A DNA stretch of 64,000 nt, from contig CM043962.1 in NCBI GenBank assembly GCA_014529385.2, forward strand, positions 39,780,598 to 39,844,597. The letters run 5' to 3'. The translations under genes were made by a program, and so were the position numbers. Positions within the stretch are counted from its first letter, which is position 1; each line of letters begins with the position of its first letter. The notes below the pieces were generated by a model that made no database searches, had not been told where the DNA came from, and saw only the letters and a program-made list of their open reading frames with translations. This document shows positions 35,111-46,949 of this stretch, in pieces. Source of the DNA: Adiantum capillus-veneris. Taxonomy: Eukaryota > Streptophyta > Polypodiopsida > Polypodiales > Pteridaceae.

Positions 35111-35147
35111 AGCCAGTCCCATTAGCGATATCGCTAATGGGATGGCT
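35111..35147. repeat. 26-bp perfect palindrome within a 37-bp hairpin
   Basis: Positions 35117-35142 form a perfect palindrome (half-site TCCCATTAGCGAT). AGCCA at 35111 and TGGCT at 35143 extend the pairing past one unpaired base. Read as RNA it would fold into an 18-bp stem without a real loop. Confidence 0.85.
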
Positions 35148-36576
35148 AAAAATAGGGGCCCATGCAAAAAACAAAAGGGGGGACGGCTCTCATCCTCATG
35201 TTGTTGTGGAGTTCCTCTCTCTTGAGGAAGAAGCCAAGGCGGATAGGCTTTCTCTCCTTGAGGAAGAAGCCAAGGCCTAAGTAAGTTTCTTGATGGAGTC
35301 TTAACAAAATAATCCGGGATCAACCTACTCAAAGCAAGCTTTAGATTCGGAAGGCTCTCTAAGCCAAGGCCCCGGGAACTCATTAGCCATCGTGCTACAA
35401 AAGCTCTCAAACTCAGAAGCAAAGGTGAGCCCATTATTCCTAATCTCCTCCTCATGCGCCCATGATTCCTAATCTCCTCCACATCCTCCTAAGCTCTCCA
35501 TCATTCTTGAAGAAGCTTTTCCAGGCCAAGCTCCTAAGCTCACATTATCATAAGCTTAACCTCATAATTAATCTCTCTCTCCGGAATCAACATAACCCAA
35601 AACCCAAACCTCCTGAGCCTCATTAAAAAGCCTTAAGCCATTCTTAAGCTCTATATATCAAGCTTGATTTCTAATCTCTCGAGCTAGTTCTCGGCAAGGC
35701 ATGCAAGCAAGGAAGATGGAGGTCAAAGCTTGAACAAAATCTTGTCACGGATTAAAGCAAGTAAGGAATTGAAGCTGCACGATAATGGAACTGAGCCGAT
35801 GCCTAATATCAATTCATTAGCCAAGCCTAACCTCTGAGCCTAATCCTAAACCATTAGCCGAGTCTAAACCCATTCATTTCTAGAAGACAAATCAGATGGC
35901 CATTGGAAGAGGAAGTTCCTAAGCCATATCGGGAAGAAGCAGAAGGCAGTATTAAGCAGGTCATGATCACTTTTCTTGATTAGCACGTGGACTAAGCCAG
36001 GTTTTATCTTGTAAGGGGCATTAAGCCTCCATTAACAGTTGATTAATGATGACTATTGTGGATTAACTGGAATTAAGAGTATCGTTTGTTTTGATTGGTA
36101 AGCAAACGATATCTGCTTTTGCATTTCAGCATATCCATGCGTTCGTATTGAGTAGAGCTACACATTAGATACTTTAGTTTTTAGAAATGACGACCTGCAA
36201 AAAAAACCTATCAGACATCCTACGTGATTTTGCATTGGGTGTTTTTGGGTAGGGTTTTGGGTCACGGACCTTAGGGAGAGTGGCCTATTGGTGTTAATAG
36301 GATATCCCTTAAGTTTCATAGCGTTTCTAAAATGTATTATGGGTATTTGGCTCTTGGAAGCGTTGTAGGAAATCTCCTCCTGTGTACTTTTGAAGGCTGT
36401 AACTTAGACATTGGGTAGAGACCTCTGTAGAGGAGGTAGTCAATAGTCCGTCGAGTGTAGGTTGACACCCTATGCTTGCTTCCACGTGTCTGCGGGTTGA
36501 GCTTCGTCCTTAGCTGACAAATCTTGTTAGGTGAGTTCTCGTTGTGCTGATGTCCGTCGCGGCGTATCCACCAACA

Positions 36577-36869
36577 GTTGGTCTCTGTGTTGTGACACCC
36601 CCTGTCCCCCAATCAATAGTGCATTTGGTCGCTATCATCCATGTGCGTCCTAGGTTTATATTACCCTCCATAGTTCCAACAGGAATTACCAAAAAGTCTT
36701 GAGCTACAACCCCATTGTCATAATTGACAGAAGTGTGCCAGATTCCAAAAACCAAAGTTTTTTTCTTGTTGACAACCTTGACTTGGATAATAATCTCCGA
36801 TAGAGGTGGCTTCCCTAATTGACACCACACCCTATATGATAGCAGATTATATTTAGCACCCGTGTCCAA
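36577..36869 (-). pseudogene. Retropepsin-like domain downstream of integrase (minus strand)
   Basis: On the minus strand the frame carries LDTGAKYNLLSYRVW (D-T-G at 36866-36858), then FLVIPVGTMEGNINLGRTW and TIDW. The latter parallels LLGQPW..KIDW of PR2 at 24396-24766. It directly follows the integrase C-terminal region at 36853-37320 after a small frameshift. The reading is cut at 36576 by the LTR end. Confidence 0.65.
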
Positions 36870-37634
36870 TTAGGCGCGAGTCCAACCAATCCTCGTCGAT
36901 TTCAACGTGGAATGCATGTGTGACTCCAAGGTTAGCCTCTCGTTTTTGTCTTATGCGTTGTTGTCGCTCCTTAGCCTCAGCTTGAGCTTGTATCTTCTTC
37001 AATTCTATTTGTGCCTTAGCTGCCTTTTTTGTATGGATGGCACGTAGCTCCTCTTGACTTAAAGGATCATAGTATCTTTTAAATTTTCTCCCATTGAGGA
37101 ATCCAATGGTTTCAACTCCATCAAGAGACTCCACACGAATGGTTCCTTGTGGGGTGATCTCACATACTCTATATGGTCCTTTTCCCGCATATTTCAACTT
37201 TTTCTTTTCGTTACGCACTCCATACATAAGGACTTTATCACCAACATTGATATCTTTGTTCTTTAGATGACGATCAAACCATTTCTTCCTCCTATCTTTC
37301 TCCACAAGTGCATTTTGCATAGCTAATTGCCTCTCTTCATCTAGACTTTCAAGGATATATAATCGCTCAACTAAGGGGTTACCATCCTAACCATCTTGAG
37401 AAGCTACTCGAAGACTAGGAATGACAAACTCCCATGGCATAATCGCTTCTTGGCCATACACCATCTTGAATGGTGTGCAGTTAATGGAAACTTTGTACGC
37501 AGTACGATAAGCCCATAGAGCTGATGTAAGCTTTAAATCCCAATCTGTGCGACGAGCTTCCACCGTTTTGGTCAAGATAGAGATCAAGGTCTTGTTGGTG
37601 CTCTCAGCTTGGCCATTGCGATTGCATGAATGTA
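36853..37634 (-). pseudogene. Ty3-type integrase C-terminal half (minus strand)
   Basis: The frame starts at about 37634 with [28 protein letters not shown] and [15 protein letters not shown], the classic end of the Ty3 integrase core. It then has TAG at 37387-37389 and continues in phase with DRRKKWFDRHLKN, GDKVLMYG, KGPYRVCEI and a Lys/Gln-rich tail. The N-terminal half is missing: at about 37635-37640 the sequence abuts a copia RT fragment on the same strand. An integrase inserts element DNA into the host chromosome. Confidence 0.8.
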
Positions 37635-37639
37635 TCAAA

Positions 37640-38128
37640 TTTTTGATACCGTTCCCGAGGTGCATGTTTCAGCCCATACAAACTTGTTTTGAGTTTACAT
37701 ACCATCTTTTCCTTCCATTTTGCGACAAAACCTTCAGGCTAATGCATATAGATTTCCAAATCACCATGTAAAAATGCGGTTTTTACATCATCTACGTGAG
37801 TTCCCAATCCCCTGATGCAACCAAGCCCAAAAAAATCCGCAAAGTAGTCATCTTGACTAGGGGAGAAAAGATATATCTCATCAAAATCAAATCCATGTTC
37901 CGGCTTATACCCTTCAACAACCAACCGTGCCTTGTAATTTACGAAGGAAGCAAAAGTGACTTTCTTTTTTGTAAACCCATTTGCATGGCAAAACTTTCTG
38001 TGCCAAATCCCAAGTATCATTCTTCTCCAAAGATTCCATTTTTGATACATGGCCTTATACCATTTCTTGCTGTCTGGACTAGTTGATGCTTCCTTGAAGC
38101 AAGAAGGTTCACCACAATCTGTCAACAT
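37640..38128 (-). pseudogene. copia reverse transcriptase fragment
   Basis: The frame contains YKARLVVEGYKPEHGFDFDE, THVDDVKTAFLHGDLEIYMH, a stop, then PEGFVAKW and [15 protein letters not shown], the ordered motifs of copia RT up to the palm. The catalytic YVDD block is not present because the sequence ends at about 37640. Confidence 0.8.
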
Positions 38129-38538
38129 GACATAATGAGCACTAGGAATAATCTATCTGGCTGCCTAGATGGTCAGGTTGACCTCCGAACCAAAGGCTCC
38201 ATATTTCAAGCTTGCTATCCAACCTGCAAATATGCAGCTTGTTGTCCTGACATTTTAGATTGACCAAATCCAGACTGACCAACTGATTCAAACTGTCCAA
38301 AGTCTAATTGTCCTGCATGTTGTCCTACATGCGAGTCTGCCACTTTTGATTGTCCTGATTTGTGTTGATTTGACTCTGGACTACGATGGGCAATTTTTGG
38401 CTAAGCATTTTTAGCACCTTTCCTTGCACTTTTGGGAACAACATCAAGAATTTTCTACTAACCATTGGGCATACACTGATGTCCAAAATGTACATCTTCC
38501 TGGAAAACAACTCTTCTGACTTCTTCAATCCTTTGAGG

Positions 38539-39389
38539 TTATTTGTGCATGCGATCCTCCCAAAAGATTACATCATGGCTGCGGACAATTCTCCTCTTTT
38601 TGGGATCCCATAATCTATACCCCATTTCACCATCATCACCATATCCTAGGACTACACACTTATAGAACTTTGGCTCCAGCTTGTTGCAGTCTTCCTTAGA
38701 TGTGCACAAAAGCTTCGCAATCAAACACTCCTAAATGAGTGTATGAAGGTGGCTTACCCAACCACCCTTCCTGGGGAACTCCCCCACCCAAAGACCTGAA
38801 ATGGTGACCGATTAATCAAATGTATGGTTGTCATATCAGCCTCTGCCCAAAAACCATGGGGTAACATAGCATGAGACAACATACATCGGACTTTTTCTTG
38901 AATAGTCTAATTCACCCACTTTGCAACATCATTCTAGGGTGGATTATTAGGTGCATTTAGCTCCCTCTTTATCCCTTTACTATCAAAAATGTCCCGAAAA
39001 GACTTTGACACATACTCACCCCCATTGTCAGAGTGCATACACTTTACCTTACTGCTGACGTGATTTTTAGCAAGTGCCACAAATTGTTTGAACTTATCCA
39101 AGGCCTCATTCTTATGATGGATTGGATATACCCACACCTGGGGGGTAGCATCATCCACAGAGGTAACAAAATACTACTTTCCTCCTAGAGATAGCCCTGG
39201 CATCTGGCATACATCAAAATGTACCAATTCCAAGGGAGAAACCTTCAATGAAAGAGATTTCTTGTGAGGAGTTTGAACATGCTTGCCATAGATACAATGA
39301 TCACAATGGTCAAAAGCAACATAAATAAAACACGGTAAATACCACAAACGAGAAATCACCTTCATTCTGGTTTGACTCATGTGTCCCAA
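38539..39389 (-). pseudogene. copia integrase (minus strand), several stops
   Basis: The frame 39389-39174 has CDHCIYGKHVQTPHKKS and HFDVCQMPG. The frame 39158-38934 has KCMHSDNGGEYVSKSF, carrying the second catalytic Asp. Further on, 38724-38539 has KFYKCVVLGYGDDGEMGYR and RIVRSHDVIFWED, the conserved region after the copia integrase core. Stops and shifts break it repeatedly. Confidence 0.78.
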
Positions 39390-39719
39390 CCTACCATGTC
39401 ACAAGAAAACACTTGATGCTCGGTTATGGCGACTACATGGTCCCACACACTAGATACATGAAGTGGATACAGAGTGTCACTTTTAGGACGTCTAGCAATG
39501 ATCTTGGATCCCTTGCTAATTTTCCGCTTGCTATCCCCAAAGGTAGTGTGATAGCCATCAACATCTAGCTACCATGTGCTTATCAAGATCTTCTTGAGCT
39601 CGAGTACATACCTCACATGATGTAGTGTGAAATCTGATCCATGCTTAAATTTCATATGCACATTGCCGATGCCCTCAATATCGCATGCATGGTTGTCCCC
39701 CAAATGAACAACACCCTAT

Positions 39720-39810
39720 CTGCCAGCAATGTAGCTAGAGAACCATTCCTGATGTGGTGTCACATGGAATGAAGCACCTGAATCCAAAATCCAAGTGTGC
39801 GTGTCATCAT
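39720..39810 (-). pseudogene. copia protease active-site region
   Basis: A minus-strand reading gives WILDSGASFHVTPHQEWF, the copia aspartic-protease signature, between the gag and integrase blocks and followed by a stop. Confidence 0.75.
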
Positions 39811-39885
39811 TAGAATCGGCAACCAAAGATTGTGCACTAAAAGAAGAAGCAAAGAGAATATCATTGCCATTGTCCACATGACTGA

Positions 39886-40704
39886 CTACATTGATTTCCT
39901 TAGGTTGACCATCCTTTTTGTCATCCCTGCTATCATCAGACTTTTTACCCTTGCCTTTCTCTTTCTTCCACTTAAAGCATCACACTTAAAGTGTCCTTTC
40001 TTTCCACAATGTTGGCACTCAACATCTTTCACACGAGATTTGTTGTTGCCTTTGTTTTTAAATTTCCCCTTTTGATGAGATCTACCTTTGGTATGCAATG
40101 CACTGGAAGACTTATTAACTGCAATATTCTGTCTATTTAGCTCTTCCATAAGCAAAGAGATCTCCATATCAGAATACATTAGCATAGCATTGGAGTTTCT
40201 CAGGGCTGTACTGAATGTATCCCAACTTTCACATAAAGTGCATAGTGGGAAAGTAGCTTTGAATTCATCATCAATGTTGAATTTCAGAGCAATCAGCTGG
40301 TTGAAAACCGAGTTGAACTCATTAAATGTACAGTCATGGCTATACCTTTCTTCATCCAAAGGTCCATCAACTTCTTCAACCAGTAAACCTTACTAGGAGC
40401 ATTTCTCTGAAAAAGACAACACCTCAAGTCTAGTCTACATAGCATAGGCAACATTCAACTTCTCTATGTTGAATAGCAAAGAGTAAAAAACTGAAAGCTC
40501 TATCATAGATTGTGCAAGCTCATCTAGATCTTCCCAATGCAATTGCTCTATGTCTGCTGGTTGTACCCCCTTTGTCTTAATAGGCTTCACCTGTTTCTTA
40601 TGCACCAAGACATTGTAGCACTGTTTCTTCCATATGGAAAAATTGTGTGCACCCTCAAGCTTCTTGATGTGCAAAACATTGATGCACTCATTGTTTCTTG
40701 CCAT
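39886..40704 (-). pseudogene. copia gag (minus strand), broken
   Basis: The start is MARNNECINVLHIKKLEGAH at 40704, with NFSIWKKQCYNVL typical of copia gag. Stops interrupt it at 40435 and nearby, and the same phase resumes at 40359 (TFNEFNSVFNQLIALK). The zinc knuckle CQHCGKKGHFKC has lost two residues between His and the last Cys compared with the usual form. Confidence 0.8.
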
Positions 40705-41287
40705 GACTTCAGCCCAAAAAGGAGATTGAAGCCTCTGTTGATTGGAATCTCAAACTCAGTTTGCAACATTGATAGCCACCGACAAAGAAGCACAACATCA
40801 GCTGCACAGACTATTCTGATCCAGCCTCAAAAAATTGTAGAATTTAGATTAACCAGCAATCTGATTCAGCTGTAGCAATCGATTCAGCTTCAACGATTCG
40901 GATTCAACTTCAGCAACTCGAATTCAGATCTTTGACACTTCTGGGAATCAAAGCTTTGGAGCAATAACGAATATTTCAAAAATAAGATCTAGCCAACACC
41001 GAAAGAAGATTTTGGCACACTCTGGGAAACCCATGCTGCTTGCCTAACTCAAAACTAAGCTATCAAGCTTACAGATCTAAGAGCTCAAAGATCATAAAGC
41101 ACCTCAGGCATGTGTACACTCTCCGCAGGTCTGTTGCTCCACCTGAATCTCACGCATTACTAGAGTGACAAAGACTGCATGCACACTCTGATGCTGAACC
41201 AGAGTTCTGAAGCTAAACCAAAACTCTACTATTGATACACAGCTCCGATGCTGATCCAGGCTCACCACACCAGCTTGTGAAACCAAT

Positions 41288-41299
41288 GCTCTAATACCA
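41288..41299 (-). other. copia primer-binding site (minus strand)
   Basis: On the minus strand this reads TGGTATTAGAGC, one base from the initiator-tRNA-Met type TGGTATCAGAGC (a C-to-T change). Sequence to its right (about 41303-41700) is the likely 5' LTR in inverse orientation; its outer end could not be fixed. Confidence 0.7.
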
Positions 41300-41700
41300 G
41301 TTTGTAAGGATCGAGTGAAGTTCGAACTGCACGGATTCAGACTCAATTGTCTATTCAATCTGCAAATTCAGACTCGGCAATCTGCAGAATTTAGACAGAG
41401 CAGACTGATTGTACTATAGAATCAGACGCAACAGTAATCCAATGGAGACGCATGCACAGAAGATGAGCCGATGTTAGAGATGGAGAGGATAGCTTCGACA
41501 CAGTGTTTTGTGGGTTCAAAAGAGTTGTACCTCTTTAGGTTTTTTTGATAGATATAATGTAGAATTATGCAACCACCCAATAAGGGTGCAGATGGGCACA
41601 TGACCCTTTATCCCAACAAGAATATCAATATGTGTAAAATGGGCTAGACTGAATCAAACTGATTCAAACAACTAATCATGCCAACAATGCTAACAAGCAC

Positions 41701-42847
41701 CTAAATACATTTATACATATTATATGGCAAGGCTGCGATGTAGGGATCTCTATCAACCTAATCCACCTCACACCTAGCCCCCAATGTTTGGCTTTAAAAA
41801 ACCTCATCACGATCCTACTATGCAAACTCGACTAAAGATAGAATGTCATAAAATGCCAAAAAGTAGGAGCCACACTAGCGTACTAGGTAGCATCTACAAA
41901 TTCATACATAACTGAAAGATATATAAAGAGATCAAAATGTTGCTAAATAATAGAAAATATTGCACTTAATCAGGTACCAAAATTAAGCAAGCAACATAGT
42001 CTTTCGCTTTGGACAAAACTCGGCCTCAATCATACATGAGAGTCATCAAGAGAGTTAAACAATGCCAAAAGTGCATCAAAGATGTCGTAAATTGGCATCA
42101 CAAGACCGTAAACATGAGTCTGTCTCTACACTAGAGCTTGGGGGGTCCATTATTAAGAACGCCCCTACATAATGTGCGTTCGTAGGATACTTTAAAAAAC
42201 CCTATGTTAAAATGTGGATATGAATACGTTGACCCCTCTTTTTTCATGAATTGATATGTTTTTTTCCAAAATGGATTTAGAAAATCCCTCTTGTTATTGT
42301 GTATATGTTAAATTACTTAAATTTTCAAAAATACAAAACCATAGATCATAGATACATCGATCACTGCAAATACGGCATCAATTTTGAGGGATCCACATAG
42401 AGCTAGCTATTCACAACCATAATCCAACTTAAGCAACCTCGAGGATGCATATGAACTTGCAAATAGGCACAATATAATGCCTTCATTGAGCACTCAAACT
42501 ATCACCTAAAGCCTCTCTCGCACGACTACCTTTGCCAACATGGATGGCTAGGGTAAAGGATTGTCATTTGCACAGTGACATGTGATAGAGAGGTAGCTCA
42601 ATATTTCCCTCTCTCTCCTCTTTCTTAGTAAGGTCCATATGGAAAGGATATAGGCTAGAGCTTGTGCTACACACAAGACCTAAGCTAGGCCTTATGCTTG
42701 AGCTTATCCCCCATGAAAAGAGCTTTATCACACTAGCCAAATAGCTCATATTGCAAGGACTTATGCACGGGTTATCGAACAACACACATAAAAGGAAAGC
42801 TTCGCGCAAAGGCGCAAGAGCAAACCTATCACTCTAGGTCACAAATT

Positions 42848-42915
<68 letters not shown>

Positions 42916-43117
42916 CCACACTTCAACTTGATAAGAAAATGCCCAATGGCAAATTGATATGGTCGAGAAAAGACATCCAACTCGAAATGTATGCATTTTG
43001 AATTTCATTGCAAGTAGAAATCCCGCGAATCCACCCCTCCCTACCTAGCTAGCTATGGTATGCGAAGGTCTTTTTTCTAATGACCCTGCCCTTGGCCCTT
43101 TGGGAAGCCAAAAAAAA
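41701..43117. other. Intergenic region upstream of the BPC gene
   Basis: No coding frame or known element was recognised. It contains a (GA)n tract at 42852-42912 (about 61 bases), some 200 bases upstream of the presumed TATA box. Confidence 0.5.
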
Positions 43118-43121
43118 GAGC

Positions 43122-43128
43122 TATAAAT
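43122..43128 (+). promoter_or_regulatory. Probable TATA box of the BPC gene
   Basis: TATAAAT in CTATAAATCG, about 195 bases upstream of the first uORF and 210 bases downstream of the GA tract. The position suits a transcription start near 43155. It is inferred from sequence only. Confidence 0.45.
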
Positions 43129-43317
43129 CGTGGCAGTGCTGATAAGTTGATAACAAAGGGTAGTGTGTTTTTGTCCGTGTACCGAGTTTTAGTAATAGGT
43201 GCCTTTTAAATTTTCTTCACATTTTGGCCTTTAGCAACCCACATTTTTCCCTTTTGCTTGTTTTTGCTTTCAAGTCTGACCTAAGCTTCCTCTCTCTAAC
43301 CTGCGTACGAAGAAACA

Positions 43318-43359
43318 ATGGCGTTCTCCTCTGAGAAGACCATGCCCTCACCTCCTTGA
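43318..43359 (+). promoter_or_regulatory. Upstream ORFs in the BPC leader
   Basis: uORF 1 at 43318-43359 encodes 13 residues (MAFSSEKTMPSPP) in the first leader exon. A second, 43825-43845, encodes six residues (MLSHNG) and overlaps the main ATG at 43838 in another phase. Either would lower initiation at the main start. Confidence 0.5.
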
Positions 43360-43403
43360 AGAAGAAGCAAACGCAGAGAAGCTCACTTCTTCCTCACCTT
43401 CGG

Positions 43404-43789
43404 GTAAGCTCTTCAATCGAGCTCGCTCCGAGCGTTTGTACATATAGCGTACTGTCTCAGAATCGTTCTGCCCAATTCCTTGATTACTTAAGAGTTTGTT
43501 GTTGACGGCTTTCCTGTCAAAGCGGGAACAATGGGAGCTTCCGGGTTTTGTCTTTTTAGGTCTCTTTCTTTATAGGTAGCAGAAAGGCTCAATATCATGA
43601 AGTTTTTTTTATGTATGAAGCTGCAATTTTCTGTGAGACATAGAACGAGTGTCTACGGTTATGATGGGAAATGTGCTATGTGTATCTCTCTTGCGAGAAT
43701 GTGAGGATCAAATGTATGGTCAGAGGTTACTTGAAAGTTCATTCTGGGATTTGGAAAATTTTGTTGTAAAGCCTTCTTTTTGCTTGTAG
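43404..43789 (+). other. Predicted 5'-UTR intron of the BPC gene
   Basis: The donor CGG|GTAAGC and the acceptor TTTTTGCTTGTAG|ATACATT, with a pyrimidine-rich stretch, define a 386-bp intron that ends 48 bases before the start codon. It is predicted from splice consensus; a transcript would confirm it. Confidence 0.5.
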
Positions 43790-43837
43790 ATACATTGCGA
43801 TCGACTAGTTGGTTCAAGGAGTGCATGCTATCACACA

Positions 43838-44854
43838 ATGGATAGTGACGGGAGAATGGCAATGCGATGTATAATGGCCCCAGATCAGGCAGAACATTTG
43901 GCACTGAAGGAGTATGCAAGAATCAAGTTGATGCAGGTTATTGCTGAGCGGGATGCTGCTGTGGTAGAACGGGACAATGTTCTGGCTGAAAAGAAGGCTG
44001 CCTTTAATGAAAGAGACTCAGCCTTCCTTCAAAGGGACATTGCTTTTGCTGAGAGAGATAACGCAATGATGGAACGGGATAGTGCCATGGCAGCTCTTGA
44101 AAATGCAAGGGGACATAGGACGCTTGGTTGGAATCAATTCAAGCGGCAGCCAGACTTGAAGGGGAGAGATTCAACCTTACTCCAAATGAGCCTTCCCAGT
44201 GGTCCCTTCATGGTGGAGGAGCCACATTCTTTCAATGGTGATCCTGCAATGTTAAGTTTTATCACAAACAACTCAGAAAAAATGCAGCCTGTACAGCAAC
44301 CACAGCAACCTGCTGGTAAGTCGCGAAAGAGAGATGGCACAAAGGCAAAAAGGGAGAGAAAGACACCTGCAGCAGCCAGCCCTGATGGTTTTAAGCCGGA
44401 GCCAAAAAAGAAGCGTGGTGATAACAGTAATCGCACACAAGAAGGCAGTGTTCCTCTCATATTACCTGTGGTCCCTTACCTTGGTCAAGAATCGGATCAG
44501 CAACCTCCACAGAAGGATGATATGCACCATTTTGTGCAAGATCAAAAAGACTTGAATTTTACGGTGACAACACCCATACCATATTGCTCTTGCACTGGCT
44601 CCAGTCAGCCTTGCTATAGATGGGGAAACGGGGGTTGGCAGTCAGCTTGTTGTACTAATACATTATCCGTGCACCCATTGCCTATGAATCCCTTGAAAAG
44701 AGGATATAGGTTGCCTGGGCGCAAGATGAGTGCGGGCGCATTTCAAAAATTGGTGAAGAGGCTTACTCAGGAGGGTGTGGACCTATCTCAACCAATTGAT
44801 TTGAAAAACTACTGGGCAAAGCATGGAACAAACAGGTACATCACCATCAAGTAA
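43838..44854 (+). CDS. BPC: BBR/BPC GAGA-binding transcription factor
   Basis: An intact frame of 338 codons with no intron in the coding part. Residues about 25-90 form an Ala/Arg/Glu heptad repeat ([20 protein letters not shown]), the alanine-zipper dimerisation region of group I BPC proteins. A basic nuclear-localisation stretch follows ([19 protein letters not shown]). The C-terminal ~100 residues are the highly conserved DNA-binding domain: [37 protein letters not shown] and the terminal [13 protein letters not shown], with the five defining cysteines. The family binds GA/CT repeats in the nucleus and recruits chromatin regulators. It is the only healthy host gene seen here. Confidence 0.97.
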   Translation: MDSDGRMAMRCIMAPDQAEHLALKEYARIKLMQVIAERDAAVVERDNVLAEKKAAFNERDSAFLQRDIAFAERDNAMMERDSAMAALENARGHRTLGWNQFKRQPDLKGRDSTLLQMSLPSGPFMVEEPHSFNGDPAMLSFITNNSEKMQPVQQPQQPAGKSRKRDGTKAKRERKTPAAASPDGFKPEPKKKRGDNSNRTQEGSVPLILPVVPYLGQESDQQPPQKDDMHHFVQDQKDLNFTVTTPIPYCSCTGSSQPCYRWGNGGWQSACCTNTLSVHPLPMNPLKRGYRLPGRKMSAGAFQKLVKRLTQEGVDLSQPIDLKNYWAKHGTNRYITIK

Positions 44855-45930
44855 CAAGCACAGGCTTTTATGGCTGTATTGGTCTAATGTATTGCATTCT
44901 CTGCTGATGCCGCACATGTGGTTTCATCCCTGCTCATGTTGTTGTTTGATTTTCTTATTAAACTTATTGCAACCCTGTTTTTGCTGTTAGTGACGGCAAA
45001 TTCATGTAAATTTTCCGCATCCTTAGCAATCACAGGCCAAATCTATGGTGTATTCTTACAGCTTGTGAGGGGTGGGAATGTCTGTTTGGTTAGTCTGTTC
45101 TGGATGCTTTTGGACTTGGATCTCCCCTAGAGTGTAGGGGTTCCTTGAAAATTTTTGTACATTATGTGCTTCATACGAACCCTTTCAAAACATGTAGAAG
45201 GTTGTGGTTTTGTTCTCTTGCCAATGGAAAGTTGTGGCATGGGAGTCTAGATGGTTCATAGAAATATATGGAATTACAGGCATTTTCTCGTCGTTAAGTA
45301 TTTTTCATGTTTGTCTCATCAGTGCGTCAGTTTAGTTTTCTTCTTTTGCGTTAGGAGAAGCGTGGTTTGATTTTATATACATTATCTTATGTCATTGTAA
45401 GCATACATACAGGTACCAGGGACCTCTTAATGTGGGTTGACACTGAATGTCATCTGTTGGCACCTAAGTGCTTATCTGCATATGTTGTGTACTGAGGGCT
45501 GTTTGTTATTATATGGTGGTGTTGTAGGTCTCTGGAATAAATATATCTGGGATTATCAGCAAAAGTTCGCCGCTGATATCTAGTTGGCACTGGTAGTTGG
45601 CGCGGCTGCTCTATTACAGATGTCTTATTGTGTCGAACAACTTGTCTCTTTGAATCAAATACCGAGAGTGGACCAGATGAATTCTGCTTTAAATTAGACA
45701 AACAACAGAAATGGGACGACTCTGCGAGCTCGAAAGTTATGAATGTTTCCGTGCTCAGCTTTTGGATTTTGTTTGTTACTTTCTCTGTGTTGAACCTGTA
45801 GGGAGGCTATTGCTCTTGCTTTCTCTGATAGTGACTGTTGATTTAGGGAAAAGTGTTCACAGTTGTGGTTTGAGGTCTCTTGGAATTGTCCCTATGAGTT
45901 AAAACTTCTCTTCTGTTTTTCTTCTTCTTT

Positions 45931-45971
<41 letters not shown>

Positions 45972-46300
45972 ACATTGTGCTGCGGTACTTATTTGCAATC
46001 TGGTGGTCGTGAATTTAGTGCATGATCAAAAGGAATTGTCTTACTTTCGAAAGCCTGTACTTGTGCAACTGCATGTTGGAAGGGTCTCTACTTTGTCTTG
46101 TTTATTATATTATTTTGTGGTCTACCGTCTGGTGACATGTTTTGTGTAGCGGGGGCGCAGACTTCATATTTGGAGTAATAAATGCTGGAACTTACCAAAT
46201 TGTCCTGCTCACAACGGTACAGATGTTGAATGTGCTTCAGTGCTCTTAGGACAATCAAGTACTCACTTTTTTGGACTCCATGTCAGATGTACCATAAGAG
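44855..46300 (+). other. 3' flank of the BPC gene
   Basis: Probably 3' UTR and downstream sequence; short frames only. A (CT)n tract lies at about 45934-45964. The polyadenylation site could not be fixed from sequence. Confidence 0.45.
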
Positions 46301-46949
46301 TTGAGTTCGAGAAATAAGAGAATCATCATACATCTTAATGTCTCTGGCCCTGCAAGTAGGGGCCCTGCCATAATGCTCGACCCACTCGAATCGTGGGGCT
46401 CTAAAAGGTCAAAAGGCAGAAAATAAGACACCCTCAGAAAAGGATACTAGTTCTCATGCTAGACAAAAACTGGGAGATCCCCATCATGACTAGGACCTAG
46501 TAAAGCCTCACAAGCCTGGGCACAACCAAAAGAAAGCCCTCTTACTAGATCTAACCCAGGAGATGACTTCCAAACTAGCACCCCGTCTCAAGTCCATGGT
46601 ACACACAAGATCGCTAAGGTACACAACAAAACTAGCAATTTGGGGCCTCCATAAGCTAAGGAGGAATCTATCAAGTTCTGTCCACCATCCCACCACCTCT
46701 CTACAGAGAAAACCGTAGGGCCAGCAACAGACAATCTTGTCCACCAGTAGCAAACAAGTGCGTGCACTTGTGTGGTTTTGAAAACCATGTTGAGTCGGCA
46801 TGCTATCAAGAGATGTAGGTTACAAGAGTTCAGGAATGAGTTGAGCCATCTTACTCAGTGCGGCTCTCAATGTCAAAATCCAACATGCATTTGTCCCTTG
46901 AATGAGTATGACAAAGATGAACAGGTTGCGCCTGTGCACAATGGTACTG

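Larger units (their letters stand above)
33395..36576 (+). repeat. 3' LTR or LTR-like block of the coiled-coil element, with foreign pieces
   Basis: It starts TGTTAGCAG after the polypurine tract. Two ends are possible: CGCCAACA at 33792 (a 398-bp LTR) or CCACCAACA at 36576. The last ~160 bases before 36576 resemble the end of the nested element's LTR (TGTCCGTCGCGGCG; TTGACACCCTA), and GACATCCTACG at about 36213 has the same core as the leader palindromes at 27.2-28.1 kb, about 365 bases from the end. This favours 36576 as an LTR end of this family, with inserted or captured sequence between. No matching 5' LTR was found. Confidence 0.45.
37640..41300 (-). mobile_element. 5' part of a decayed copia element (minus strand)
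   Basis: In order on the minus strand: primer site (41299-41288), leader, gag (40704-39886), protease (about 39790), integrase (39389-38934 and following) and RT (about 38130-37640). The rest of RT, RNase H and the 3' LTR are gone, replaced at about 37640 by the Ty3 integrase fragment. Many stops are present throughout. Confidence 0.85.

Noticed and set aside
45711-45902. 63-codon frame MGRLCELESYECF in the BPC 3' flank
   Set aside because: Hydrophobic chance frame in AT-rich flank without any matching family or start context.
46508-46801. 97-codon minus-strand frame at 46508-46801
   Set aside because: No recognisable motif; two overlapping frames on the same strand are equally long, as expected by chance.
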